64,000 nt of DNA, from the NCBI RefSeq assembly GCF_003477885.1, contig NZ_QUEE01000004.1, forward strand, positions 186,001-250,000, given 5' to 3'. A program made the position numbers and the translations under genes. Source of the stretch: Lachnotalea sp. AF33-28. Its GTDB lineage: Bacteria; Bacillota; Clostridia; Lachnospirales; Lachnospiraceae. Numbering within the stretch: position 1 is the stretch's first letter; each line of letters opens with the position of its first letter. The notes beneath the pieces are model-generated. The model made no database searches, was not told the DNA's origin, and saw only the letters and a program-made list of their open reading frames with translations. Positions 7,989-15,659 of the stretch are shown in pieces.

Positions 7989-8372
7989 GTGTTGGCAGAA
8001 CTGATGAAACTGCCGGACGCGGAATTTGAGCTGATGAAACTGATCTGGGAGATGCCGCCGCCGGTAACATCGATGGAATTGGCCGCCAGGCTGCCCGATG
8101 ATCTGCAGTGGAAGCCGCAGACAATACTGACTCTTTTAGGGCGTATGGAAAAAAGAGGATTTCTGCGCTCCAGAAAAGAAGGAAAGGAGCGCCTGTATTA
8201 TCCGGTCGTGGGTGAGGATGAGTACATGTCCTTTGAGGCATCTCTGTTAAGGAAAAGATACCGTAACCATTCGCTGGCTTCCTTTGTGGGATCTTTGTAC
8301 GGGGCGGACCGGCTGAAGGAAGAGGAGATTTTGGACCTGGAGCAATGGCTGGAGGCACAGAAGAAGCGCTGA
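7989..8372 (+). CDS. BlaI/MecI-family winged-helix repressor
   Basis: 127 aa. N-terminal winged helix (LPDAEFELMKLIWEMP.. TSMELAARL.. KPQTILTLLGRMEKRGFLRSRKEGKERLYYPV) and a C-terminal dimerisation region, as in BlaI/MecI. In this family the partner M56 peptidase inactivates the repressor after an extracellular signal. The start is GTG 7989 or TTG 7992, both just behind GGGAGGGG (7978-7985). It is followed at 22 nt by the M56 peptidase gene. Targets likely include its own promoter and the DUF2079 gene at 10007. Confidence 0.9.
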   Translation: MLAELMKLPDAEFELMKLIWEMPPPVTSMELAARLPDDLQWKPQTILTLLGRMEKRGFLRSRKEGKERLYYPVVGEDEYMSFEASLLRKRYRNHSLASFVGSLYGADRLKEEEILDLEQWLEAQKKR

Positions 8373-8394
8373 TAACGCGCGGATAGGAGCGGAT

Positions 8395-9489
8395 ATGAGA
8401 CAATTATTGCTGGATTTATGCGTTTGTTCCGTAACAATGACGGTGATCGGCCTGATCTATTATTCTGCGGTGCTGATACTGGGAGAACGGTATCAGGCAA
8501 AATGGAGATATTACACCTGGATGGTAATCATAGCGGGCTATCTGTTTCCGTGGAAACCGGATTTTGGGCTCTTTGTTTCACGGCAGATCTACATGCCGGC
8601 CGGCTCCATGCCCAAAGAAACCGTGGAAGCCGGGCAGATTCTGCTGGCTGGCAGCTATTTTAATCTGCCTTCTTTGGCACAGGTTCTGGCGATCATATGG
8701 TTTTTGACGGCATTTGGGCTGGGAGTCGGGCTTCTTATCAGACACTGCGGTTTTATGGAGAGGATTCGCAGGCTTAGCATAAAGTCGGACTCAGAGCAGG
8801 TCCTGGCGATTACGGAAAAATACCGGCACAGGTTTGGCATCCGCAGGCCGGTCGAGGTGCGCACAGTCGATGGGATCAGTTCGCCCATGCTGGTGGGCTT
8901 TTTACGGCCGCTCGTTTTGATACCGTGTGAGGAATTTCCTAATATGGAGCTAGAACTGATTCTCAAGCATGAGCTGGTCCATTATAAAAGAAAAGATCTG
9001 TGGCTGAAGACACTGGCGGAGGCGGCCGCTGTTCTCCACTGGTTTAATCCGGCGGTCTATCTGATTAAGAGAGCATTTGAGCGGGATATGGAGATTTCCT
9101 GTGATGAAGAGGCGGTAAAAGATCTTTGCTGGGAGGAACGCAAACTATACTGCACCGCTATTATACGTGTGGTGCGCAGACAGGCGTCCTCTGCGACTGC
9201 CTTTTCCACGGGCTTTCGAAGCGGCAGCCATTGGATGAAAAAGCGGATGGAAGAGATACTTAGTCAGAAACGGCAGAGCCCATATGGTTTCCTTGCCGCC
9301 GCTGTGCTTTGTGCGGTGATGTTTGGCTCTGTCAGCCTGCGGTTTCAGCTGGATATCGGAGAGAGAAACTATGGGGACGGCATGTGGCAGGCGACAACCG
9401 CTGTCGCCGGGACGGTTGCGGGAGCGGAAGATCCGGCAGAGACGGCGGCAGTAAATCCGTACCGTGTTACAGCGTTTACGGTGGAATGA
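8395..9489 (+). CDS. BlaR1/MecR1-like M56 family membrane metallopeptidase
   Basis: 364 aa. Membrane segments near residues 8-30, 42-52 and 92-116 precede the M56 zinc-protease domain with H192-E193-x-x-H196 (LKHELVHYKRKD) and the downstream ISCDEEAV glutamate motif. A further membrane segment lies near 295-312. The C-terminal tail is only about 50 aa, so the penicillin-binding sensor domain of true BlaR1/MecR1 is missing; the signal sensed is unknown. It likely relays a signal to the adjacent BlaI-type repressor. No beta-lactamase gene is nearby. Confidence 0.87.
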   Translation: MRQLLLDLCVCSVTMTVIGLIYYSAVLILGERYQAKWRYYTWMVIIAGYLFPWKPDFGLFVSRQIYMPAGSMPKETVEAGQILLAGSYFNLPSLAQVLAIIWFLTAFGLGVGLLIRHCGFMERIRRLSIKSDSEQVLAITEKYRHRFGIRRPVEVRTVDGISSPMLVGFLRPLVLIPCEEFPNMELELILKHELVHYKRKDLWLKTLAEAAAVLHWFNPAVYLIKRAFERDMEISCDEEAVKDLCWEERKLYCTAIIRVVRRQASSATAFSTGFRSGSHWMKKRMEEILSQKRQSPYGFLAAAVLCAVMFGSVSLRFQLDIGERNYGDGMWQATTAVAGTVAGAEDPAETAAVNPYRVTAFTVE

Positions 9490-9507
9490 CAGGAGGACGA
9501 AGAATAA

Positions 9508-9828
9508 TTGACAGCGCGAATTGTTATCATTTCAGGTGCGTGCGGGACAGGCAAGAGCTCGGTCTCACGGCTGCTGGCGGAAACCTCGGCATATGAGCAC
9601 GCGGTTCATATCCATATGGATGACTTCTATCAGTATATACGAAAAGGATATATAGCTCCCTGGCTGGACGGATCCGGAGAGCAGAATGAAACCATGATTG
9701 AATCCGCTGCGGCCTGCGCACAGCGTTTTTCCGAGGGCGGATATGAGGTCTATGTGGACGGAGTGATCGGTCCGTGGTATCTTGGACCCTGGATCAATAT
9801 CGCTGAAAAAGGAACAGCGGCGGCTTAA
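9508..9828 (+). pseudogene. P-loop kinase/AAA-type ATPase, C-terminally truncated
   Basis: 106 aa beginning at TTG 9508 behind AGGAGGA. The N-terminus has a clear Walker A (SGACGTGKSS, residues 9-18) and HIHMDDFYQYI, typical of small shikimate-kinase-like ATPases of about 170-190 aa. The frame stops after GPWYLGPWINIAEKG, near the middle of such proteins. The remaining 180 nt to the next gene have no matching continuation apart from a short open stretch in another frame near 9866-9947. Probably a decayed gene. Confidence 0.6.
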
Positions 9829-9974
9829 GGAAGGCGCTTTCCGGCTGCGGTAATCAGCCTGTGTCCTATGACGCATGACGGTACCAGGGAGCGCTCTGCG
9901 GCGGAAGTTGTGGCAACAGCGGTCTGCCGCAGAGGGGAATACTGAATATGTGATCTATGTGAATGTAAGGCATA

Positions 9975-9993
9975 TAAACGACAAATGTAGAAA
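9975..9993 (+). promoter_or_regulatory. second BlaI-type operator, upstream of DUF2079 gene
   Basis: ACGACAAATGTAG at 9978-9990 differs from the blaI operator (ACGACAATTGTAG) at one base, and the surrounding TAA..AA bases also agree. It lies 17 nt before ATG 10007, overlapping the leader of the DUF2079 gene, so that gene is a likely member of the BlaI regulon. Confidence 0.65.
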
Positions 9994-10006
9994 AAAGGAG
10001 GGTGAA

Positions 10007-10328
10007 ATGAAACCTTATCGAAAGCCGGAAATCCGGGAATGGGTTGAGGCGGGCTTTTGTGCATGGCTGTGCACGGCGCTGCTGAACCTTTCCTGGATAT
10101 ATACAGGGGAAAACGGCCTTGCTTTCAGCACAAACAGCGGGCTGATGCCCAGCATTTGTCTGTTTGTGCTGCTGTGGCTTATGTTCGCGCTGATTGGGAG
10201 GATCCGCCCTGCATCGTCCGGAAAAGTGCTGATGGCATCCGTATGCCTGTATTCGTCAGCCTGTGCGGCCGCTGGCGGCAATATTTGGTTTATAGCCGGG
10301 CTGGCGGCTGTGCTGCTTTGGACCGCGC
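10007..10328 (+). pseudogene. DUF2079 membrane protein, 5' part (split by ICE)
   Basis: AAGGAGGGTG precedes ATG 10007. The first 107 codons encode several membrane segments (GFCAWLCTALLNLSWIY, ICLFVLLWLMFALIG, VLMASVCLYSSACAAAGG, WFIAGLAAVLLW) and end at ..LLWTA on the core ACCGCGC. The frame continues 18 codons into ICE DNA to a stop at 10384. Joined through the core to 54769-56177 it forms one 576-aa protein (..LLWTALKTGDFYGDKRLV..). That supports disruption by integration rather than two separate genes. A BlaI-like operator lies in its leader. Confidence 0.85.
10322..10328. other. left attachment-site core of the ICE
   Basis: ACCGCGC is present here and at 54762-54768. Both copies are in the same phase of the DUF2079 reading frame (Thr-Ala codons), and a single exchange between them restores the gene. 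The left ICE terminus therefore starts at 10329 or within the core. Confidence 0.85.
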
Positions 10329-10403
10329 AGTATCTTTCAAATAAGTCTGAAAAACAAAACCTTGCAAACGGGGCGGTGAATTAAGAAAACATTGAAGCAA
10401 GGG

Positions 10404-10429
10404 ACGGTATAGCCAAACGGCTATGCCGT
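10404..10429. terminator. hairpin at 3' end of ICE recombinase gene
   Basis: ACGGTATAGCC (10404-10414) pairs with GGCTATGCCGT (10419-10429) around AAAC, overlapping the recombinase stop. It lies between the attachment core and the recombinase and may stop outward or inward transcription. The following T stretch on the plus strand is interrupted. Confidence 0.5.
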
Positions 10430-12184
10430 TCTTTGCTGTTTTTGAGTTGTATTTTGGGCTTTTTCTTTTGCCCGTTCAAAATCAAATGCACCGATGAAGT
10501 TATAAACAATCGTGATTTCCCTTGTCTTGGATTTCTTATCGGTATGGGAAACCTCGATACGGTCTATAAACTCCCGCAAAATGGAAGCGTCAAGTTCCTG
10601 CATATCGGTGTACTTCTTTACGACGCTGATAAACGCCTTAACGTTGGTTTTTTGCTTTTCCTGCTGCTTGATTTCTTCCCGCAACACTTCTGCCATTGAT
10701 TTTAAGTTTTCCTGCTCCAACTCATAATCACGGGACATTTTGATAAACCGTTCATCTGATAATTTCCCGGTTACATTGTCCTCGTATAAATGCTTGAACA
10801 GGTTATCCAATTCGGCAATCCGGCTTTCGGCTCTGGAAAGTGTTTCGCGCTTGCGAGAAAACTCCGCGTCGCGCTCCCGTAAACGGCTGTCCGCTGCTTC
10901 TTGGATAAACTCGGCTTCGTACTGCGTTACATACTCGATTGCTTCCCGCAAGTTCCGCAAAACAATTTCGTGCAGGACAACATTTTTAATGGAATGGGTC
11001 GTACACAAATCTTTGCCTTTCCGATAGGTCGAACAGATAAAATACTTCTGTTCTTCGGTAAAGTTCGTTGCGCGGCATTGATACATCTTGCCGCCGCACT
11101 CTGCACAATAAAGCAGCCCGGAGAAAATACCCATATCGCCCATTTTGGTAGGACGGCGGCGTGATCGGCGTATGTTCTGCACAATGAGGAATACGCTTTC
11201 TTCCACAATCGGCGGCTGCGTGTTCTCAAAGATCACCCATTCCGACGGGTCGTTCCACAACTTCTTTTTGCTCTTGTAGGATTGCTTGCGGGTCTTGAAG
11301 TTTACGGTATGCCCTAAATACTCTATGCGTTCTAAAGTGCGGGAAACCGTTTCATTTGTCCATTTATATGGGTTAGCCGTTGGCTTGTTGGTAACAGGCC
11401 GCCCCTTTGCTTGGGAGTAAGCTGTCGGATTATAGATTTCGTGCTTTTCTAACCATTTTGCAATCTGCGTCGGTCCCATGCCGGAAACGCACAATGCGAA
11501 AATCTGCTGCACAACGGCTGCGGCTTCCTCGTCTATAATCCACTTCTTTTTGTTGTCCGGGTCTTTCATGTAGCCGTAAGGCGGGATTGTGGTAAGATGT
11601 TCGCCGGATTTACCTTTTGATTGCCAAGTAGCGCGTATCTTCTTTGAAGTATCGCGGGCGTACATCTCATTGAACACGTTGCGGATTGCGGTAAACTCAT
11701 TTTCGCCCCGCGTACTGTCTACTCCGTCGTTGACAGCGATAAAATGCACGCCAAAATCGGGAAACAGCATATCGGTATAAAAACCGACTTGCAAATAATC
11801 TCGCCCAAAACGGGACATATCCTTGACGATAACGCGCTTGATTTTCCCCGCCTTAATATCGGCTAACATACGCTGAAAGCCGGGGCGGTTGAAGTTTGTA
11901 CCGGAATATCCGTCGTCCTCGTCATAGTGCCGATAGGCAGTAATCCCATGCTCCCGGCAGTACCGTTCCAAAATCTTCTTTTGGTTTGCAATACTGTTGC
12001 TCTCGCCCTCTAATTTGTCCTCTTGCGAAAGTCTTTCATATAAAGCCGTTATACCCTCGTCCTGCGTGTCCTGCTGCTGATCGCGCACATAGAATTGCAA
12101 GACATTGTTTGAAATGACTTCGCGGACTTCCGCGCTTAACACTTTGGGGGCTGCAATCTGCTGAAAGGAAAAAGTGTTACTCAT
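10421..12184 (-). CDS. large serine recombinase (ICE integrase)
   Basis: 587 aa. Resolvase domain with catalytic Ser53 in TALYERLS, SRFGRDYLQVG and the conserved EFTAIRNVFNEMYARDTSKKIR. A recombinase domain, a zinc ribbon (YCAECGGKMYQC.. FICSTYRKGKDLC) and a long coiled coil with a DUF4368-type C-terminus follow. It has an extra 40-aa N-terminal segment ahead of the usual start of the family. As the recombinase nearest the left core it is the best candidate for ICE excision and integration at ACCGCGC. Its ATG overlaps the stop of the small upstream ORF by four bases. Confidence 0.92.
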   Translation of the reverse strand: MSNTFSFQQIAAPKVLSAEVREVISNNVLQFYVRDQQQDTQDEGITALYERLSQEDKLEGESNSIANQKKILERYCREHGITAYRHYDEDDGYSGTNFNRPGFQRMLADIKAGKIKRVIVKDMSRFGRDYLQVGFYTDMLFPDFGVHFIAVNDGVDSTRGENEFTAIRNVFNEMYARDTSKKIRATWQSKGKSGEHLTTIPPYGYMKDPDNKKKWIIDEEAAAVVQQIFALCVSGMGPTQIAKWLEKHEIYNPTAYSQAKGRPVTNKPTANPYKWTNETVSRTLERIEYLGHTVNFKTRKQSYKSKKKLWNDPSEWVIFENTQPPIVEESVFLIVQNIRRSRRRPTKMGDMGIFSGLLYCAECGGKMYQCRATNFTEEQKYFICSTYRKGKDLCTTHSIKNVVLHEIVLRNLREAIEYVTQYEAEFIQEAADSRLRERDAEFSRKRETLSRAESRIAELDNLFKHLYEDNVTGKLSDERFIKMSRDYELEQENLKSMAEVLREEIKQQEKQKTNVKAFISVVKKYTDMQELDASILREFIDRIEVSHTDKKSKTREITIVYNFIGAFDFERAKEKAQNTTQKQQRTA

Positions 12185-12333
12185 CTGCGCTCACCACCTT
12201 TCGCGGCAAGTGCAGCGTTCCCGTTCCGGCTTGCGTAGTAAAGAAGTCTTTGCATTTGATTGTCAAGGTACAAAGTATCTGTTTGAAGTGCCGCACGAAA
12301 ATAGTATGCGGTCAATTTATCCGACTGTTTCAT
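12181..12333 (-). CDS. small protein preceding the ICE recombinase
   Basis: 50 aa starting MKQSDKLTAYYFRAALQTDT, with GGAGG 5 nt before ATG 12333. Its TGA overlaps the recombinase ATG (ATGA), so the two are translationally coupled. It contains many Arg/Gln/Tyr residues and no membrane segment. By position it could be a recombination directionality factor or regulator, but I recognise no family, and this role is an inference. Confidence 0.6.
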   Translation of the reverse strand: MKQSDKLTAYYFRAALQTDTLYLDNQMQRLLYYASRNGNAALAAKGGERR

Positions 12334-12425
12334 GTTACCTCCTATTCCGACAGCCGGACAAACAGGTTATATATATTATACCACATAACCCGCCGCCCGT
12401 CTGCAATAGGAGAGTATTTTCGGCA

Positions 12426-12599
12426 TTATACCGGGCTTTTTTCTCGTTTTAGGTCATTGTGGATTAGGCGGCGTACCTTTGTCGCGGCGTCCTCTTTTAC
12501 ACCGTCTTTTACAACGGCTTTGACGATATAGGTTATATCCCCGATCTTGTATTCGCGTACAATCGGGGATTTTGCTTCTTGTTTATTTGTTTGTTCCAT
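12426..12599 (-). CDS. TnpW-like transposon-encoded protein
   Basis: 57 aa: MEQTNKQEAK.. IGDITYIVKAVVKDG..ATKVRRLIHNDL. It matches the short TnpW-type proteins of Tn4451/Tn1549-like elements, whose role is unknown. The frame is open up to 13049 but AAAGGGGGA sits 9 nt before ATG 12599, and upstream codons translate the structured region, so the short form is chosen. A related 63-aa protein occurs in IME-2 at 43837-44028. Confidence 0.75.
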   Translation of the reverse strand: MEQTNKQEAKSPIVREYKIGDITYIVKAVVKDGVKEDAATKVRRLIHNDLKREKSPV

Positions 12600-12654
12600 A
12601 GTAGAAAATCCCCCTTTCGTGGGATAGAAAGAGAATATTAAACTGAAAAGGCAA

Positions 12655-13056
12655 AAACGGGCGGTTGTTAGCTGCAACCTCACGGGAGTTTCACCCCGGC
12701 CCATGCTTATGGGTGCGCCGCGCAATACTTTGAGGGTGTTCAACGCGGGAGTATCATTGTGCCGCCTTGTATGTCGTCGCCCACAAGCTGCTAAACTTGT
12801 TTTACGGCGAGGTAGTTCTCGCTCGGCTTTCCCCGTAGGGGGAAAAGCTGTCATGGCGTACCCGCCGACTGGCTCGGTACAGACGGAATGTACCCGTTGC
12901 CTGTTATGCTGCGCACCAAAGGCCGCTTTCTTTGTCAAAGAACAATAGGCTTTGTCGGCCTGCAAAAGCACATCAACAGCGGATATGCTTTTGCGGAACG
13001 ACAAATAGCCCATAACGGGAAGCGTGGAAAGGGGACACGCTCCCCGCATGGGCTAA
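12655..13056 (-). ncRNA. candidate structured RNA, about 400 nt
   Basis: Read on the minus strand, at least eight consecutive stem-loops occur with little spacing. They include TAGCCCAT/ATGGGCTA (13055 and 13013) enclosing GGGAGCGTG/CACGCTTCCC; TTGTCG/CGACAA enclosing GCAAAAGCA/TGCTTTTGC; GGTACA/TGTACC; GCTTTTCCCC/GGGGAAAGC; GCGAG/CTCGC; ACAAG/CTTGT; CCCAT/ATGGG; and GGTTG/CAACC (12679-12663). The frame across it lacks a ribosome binding site and protein-like composition. It lies between the HTH protein gene and tnpW. I cannot assign it to a known RNA family. Confidence 0.55.
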
Positions 13057-13060
13057 AAGA

Positions 13061-13303
13061 TTATCCTACATGAAAAGCAAGGGTGCGGGTAATAAGGCGC
13101 ACTTGCAGCCTGTTACGCATTTCCTCGTCCACATAGGAATAGGTATTGCCCGCGTCGTCTTTCAGCGTGCGGGTACAAAGTTTCGCTATGTAACCCTCGT
13201 AGTGCTTCAAGATCGCGCACATGGCGGTTGTGTCGCCGTTTGCCGCTGCGGAAATGACAGGGAACGGCAACAGATTTTCAGACTTCCTAACGGTATTCAT
13301 CAT
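13061..13303 (-). CDS. helix-turn-helix protein, Tn916 Orf8-like
   Basis: 80 aa from ATG 13303 (MMNTVRKSENLLPFPVISAAANGDTTAMCAILKHYEGYI..). The VISAAANGDTTAMCAIL..YIAKLC pattern is the short N-terminal helix-turn-helix domain found in Tn916 Orf8-like proteins, which are partnered with a sigma-like factor. Its start overlaps the end of the sigma-like gene by 17 nt, so they form one operon. Likely regulates element excision or transfer; target unknown. Confidence 0.78.
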   Translation of the reverse strand: MMNTVRKSENLLPFPVISAAANGDTTAMCAILKHYEGYIAKLCTRTLKDDAGNTYSYVDEEMRNRLQVRLITRTLAFHVG

Positions 13304-13724
13304 CTGCTTTTCCCTCCAAATACTGTTTGATTTTCGCAAGCGCGGATTTCCTGTGCCGGAAAACCGTCGTGCGTACAACATTCAGCAGTTCGCCAATTTC
13401 CGCGTCGCTCATATCCAAGAAGTAGGACAAAAGGATAATGTCGCGTTTCCTTTCGGGCAAAGCGTTAAGGGCTTCGGCAAGCAGTTCATTTTTGACGAGT
13501 ACATCAAAGCCGGACACTTGAAAACGGAAATAATCGCTTTCGTATTCGTCCGTTGTGAAAAGCTGCGCGAGTTCGCTTTCGCTCAAATCCGAAAAAGTAA
13601 CTTCGCGTGCTGCGCGTTTCGCAAGAGTGCGACGGTGGCTTTTCGCTTCGCCGACCAAAGTTTTCTTTGCTAATGCGTCGTACTGATGTTGTATTCTTTC
13701 CTTGTCGGAAGAAGATAGCTCCAT
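13287..13724 (-). CDS. sigma-70 region 4-like factor, Tn916 Orf7-like
   Basis: 145 aa. The C-terminal part ALNALPERKRDIILLSYFLDMSDAEIGELLNVVRTTVFRHRKSALAKIKQYLEG is a sigma region 4 helix-turn-helix. AAGGAGG touches a GTG at 13733 but is 8 nt from ATG 13724 (MELSSSDKER), which is chosen. In Tn916-type elements this gene pair controls int/xis expression; by analogy this protein may drive the recombinase operon. Confidence 0.82.
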   Translation of the reverse strand: MELSSSDKERIQHQYDALAKKTLVGEAKSHRRTLAKRAAREVTFSDLSESELAQLFTTDEYESDYFRFQVSGFDVLVKNELLAEALNALPERKRDIILLSYFLDMSDAEIGELLNVVRTTVFRHRKSALAKIKQYLEGKADDEYR

Positions 13725-13858
13725 AGAGTTCACCTCCTTCCCGCGTGGAGTAGAGGACGGGAGTTAAGGGCTTGTCCTCTCTGCCCCTTTCGCTCCGTAC
13801 CCGTTCGGGAGATGGCTCTTGAGTGCGCTTTTCAGAAAAAAGTTGAAAAAAGCAAAAT

Positions 13859-13887
13859 GCGCCCGTCCGCAAGACGCGGACGGGCGC
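13859..13887 (-). terminator. strong terminator upstream of sigma-like gene
   Basis: GCGCCCGTCCGC (13859-13870) pairs perfectly with GCGGACGGGCGC (13876-13887), followed on the minus strand by ATTTTGCTTTTTTC. It should insulate the sigma/HTH operon from leftward read-through out of the methyltransferase cassette. Confidence 0.8.
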
Positions 13888-13907
13888 AAAGGAAATGTAA
13901 GCAGTAG

Positions 13908-14015
13908 CTAAATGTATTGACAGTTCACATTCATAGCCGGAATATCCCGCTTGCGGAGCATAGCTTTTTTTGACCGCAAAGCATTAGGCGGGTTACAGTA
14001 AATAAAAATGGACAC
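13908..14015 (-). CDS. candidate 35-aa peptide
   Basis: GTG 14015 follows GGGGAGG with a 7-nt spacer and encodes MSIFIYCNPPNALRSKKAML.. with a basic middle, ending at TAG 13908. No family recognised. It lies between two strong terminators, so it would be its own short transcript. The ribosome binding site is the main support. Apart from this and the terminators I see nothing in 13725-14120. Confidence 0.3.
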   Translation of the reverse strand: MSIFIYCNPPNALRSKKAMLRKRDIPAMNVNCQYI

Positions 14016-14120
14016 GGCGATACCTCCCCGATACCGCCGTATCCTTAAAAAAGGGCGACTTTAATACACTACCCGCAATCCATTCTATAATAGGGAACAG
14101 CGGCTTTTGCGCAATATTAA

Positions 14121-14170
14121 ATAAAAAAGCCGATAACACATAGGTTTTTTGACCTAATGCGTTATCGGCT
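14121..14170 (-). terminator. terminator of methyltransferase cassette
   Basis: AGCCGATAACGCATTAGGT pairs with ACCTATGTGTTATCGGCT on the minus strand and is followed by TTTTTTAT. It lies 28 nt beyond the methyltransferase stop and marks the left edge of the AT-rich cassette. Confidence 0.8.
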
Positions 14171-14197
14171 CTGCGTCTATGCGTCTGGCACTTTTAA

Positions 14198-15181
14198 TCA
14201 TTTTTTTTTGAATTTATTATATGTGTTAGCTAACTGTCCACAAGCCGCGTTAATCTCTCTGCCATGAGAAACTCTCATAGTAACTTCAAGTCCTGCTTGC
14301 TCTAATTGATGTTTGAATGCAACTATTTCCCGTTTCTGTGGTGCTTTAATTCTTGAATTGCTTGTTGGGTTGTATTGTAACACGTTAATCATAACTTTTT
14401 TGCCCCGAAACCATTTTGCAAGTTGTCTTACATCTGAGGGCCGGTCATTTATACCCGGTAAAAGCAAATACGCAAAGACAATTTTGCGATTATGCCTTTC
14501 AGAATAGGATAAGGCTTGCTTAACAACATCTTCAATAGCATATATGCGCATGTGAGGAATAATACGATTTCTTGCAGATTGTGTTGCTGCGTGTAAAGAT
14601 ATTGTCAACTGAATTTTAAGATGTTCCTCGCGCAATTTTTTTAATTGATCGACCGGACCAACTGTTGATATGGTAATGCCGTCGGTTGGAAAGTTGAGCC
14701 CATATCTATCTCGGAGAATATGGATTGCTTTTATCAAGTTGTCATAATTGAATAAAGGCTCTCCCATACCCATAAAAACGATACGGTTTACTTTTCGACG
14801 CAACAATATAATCTGTTGTACGATTTCTGACGATGTTAGATTACGAACAAAGCCATTTCGCCCGGACTCACAAAAAATACAACCAACAGGACAACCGACT
14901 TGTGTGCTCACGCAAACAGTTCCACCATCTCGCCGCTTGATAAAAACCGTTTCAATGTATTTGTTGTCTTTCAGTTCGTAAACATACTTTTCAGTATCAC
15001 TGCTTTTGCAAATATTTTTTACCAACATTGATAGATTTTTTTTGCGTGGTAATTGCTTATATAATTCTTCATATAAGGCTTTTGCTTCATTCTCGCCAAT
15101 AACTTCCGACATTTCTTTGTAAGTAAATCCGTATGGATCATTCCGTACTTCCGCAGGCGTATATTTAGGTAAACGTTTCAT
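14198..15181 (-). CDS. RlmN/Cfr-family 23S rRNA adenine methyltransferase (acquired)
   Basis: 327 aa radical SAM methyltransferase. The cluster C97-x3-C101-x2-C104 sits in VGCPVGCIFCESG. The two catalytic cysteines of the family are present: C90 in TVCVSTQ and C314 in the C-terminal ACGQL. GMGEPLFNY, SLHAATQSARNRIIP and PGINDRPSD are also conserved. RlmN makes C2-, Cfr C8-methyladenosine at A2503; Cfr gives resistance to several ribosome-targeting drugs. FCESG, where FCATG is usual, marks a divergent branch. AT-rich, placed on an ICE behind an attenuator and distinct from any chromosomal rlmN, it probably confers resistance, but the position methylated cannot be told here. Confidence 0.82.
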   Translation of the reverse strand: MKRLPKYTPAEVRNDPYGFTYKEMSEVIGENEAKALYEELYKQLPRKKNLSMLVKNICKSSDTEKYVYELKDNKYIETVFIKRRDGGTVCVSTQVGCPVGCIFCESGRNGFVRNLTSSEIVQQIILLRRKVNRIVFMGMGEPLFNYDNLIKAIHILRDRYGLNFPTDGITISTVGPVDQLKKLREEHLKIQLTISLHAATQSARNRIIPHMRIYAIEDVVKQALSYSERHNRKIVFAYLLLPGINDRPSDVRQLAKWFRGKKVMINVLQYNPTSNSRIKAPQKREIVAFKHQLEQAGLEVTMRVSHGREINAACGQLANTYNKFKKK

Positions 15182-15197
15182 TTTTATATCCTTTCTT

Positions 15198-15383
15198 CTA
15201 AATAATAAAAGTTTGTTTTTCTGTATTTTTGATTACAATCTCTAATTTTTCTACATCAATGATATGCGTCAATTTGCATTTAGGGCAGAAAAGAGGAAAA
15301 TCTTTTAATACAGTATTATGAAATACTTGAACTCTCGTCTTTCCGTTACAAATCGGACATTTTATCCAATATTTTTTAAGCAT
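15198..15383 (-). CDS. cysteine-rich KTR domain protein
   Basis: 61 aa, MLKKYWIKCPICNGKTRVQV.. FPLFCPKCKLTHIIDV. Two CxxC pairs (CPIC, CPKC) predict a zinc ribbon. The CNGKTRVQV signature is that of Cys_rich_KTR proteins, often found beside tet genes on conjugative elements; function unknown. It ends 16 nt before the methyltransferase, with the terminator hairpin at 15408-15452 ahead of it, so both genes lie behind the same attenuator. Confidence 0.8.
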   Translation of the reverse strand: MLKKYWIKCPICNGKTRVQVFHNTVLKDFPLFCPKCKLTHIIDVEKLEIVIKNTEKQTFII

Positions 15384-15407
15384 TATATTTCACTCGTCCT
15401 TTTTACA

Positions 15408-15452
15408 CAAAAAAATGCAGGTCAATCCTCAACATGAGCATTGACCTGCATT
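15408..15452 (-). terminator. attenuator terminator ahead of KTR/methyltransferase genes
   Basis: A perfect 13-bp stem, AATGCAGGTCAAT (15452-15440 on the minus strand) with ATTGACCTGCATT, then TTTTTTTG. It lies between the promoter and the first full gene, so the operon is expressed only when this structure is bypassed. A weaker CCCAT/ATGGG hairpin with T6 lies upstream at 15565-15585, and competing pairings (ACTAA/TTAGT, GACATAG/CTATGCC) span 15478-15535. Confidence 0.75.
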
Positions 15453-15604
15453 TATAATGCACAGAGCAGTACAACAAAACTAAGGCATAGCTTGCACTAT
15501 GTCTATACTATATCTATACGTCGTTAGTTTTTTGTATAGCATCCGCAAAATAAGCATGACAAAAAAGCCCATGTTGAAAATGGGAAAATCCTTTTTTTCA
15601 ATGC

Positions 15605-15631
15605 TTATCTAATACGCATGCTATGCAACAT
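15605..15631 (-). CDS. 8-codon leader peptide of the methyltransferase operon
   Basis: ATG 15631 lies about 9 nt after AAAAGGAGG and encodes MLHSMRIR before TAA at 15605. It sits directly downstream of the promoter and upstream of the terminator hairpins. This is the arrangement of leader peptides that control antibiotic-inducible ribosome-protection and methyltransferase genes, where a stalled ribosome changes downstream RNA folding. That it works in this way here is an inference. Confidence 0.6.
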   Translation of the reverse strand: MLHSMRIR

Positions 15632-15659
15632 AAACGCCGCCTCCTTTTACATAAATTTT

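Noticed and set aside
8395..9489. Labelling the M56 peptidase as a true beta-lactam sensor BlaR1
   Set aside because: The penicillin-binding C-terminal domain is absent and no beta-lactamase or mecA-like gene is nearby.
12600..13049. Long N-terminal extension of the tnpW frame
   Set aside because: No ribosome binding site at the upstream start, and the region consists of consecutive RNA-like stem-loops.
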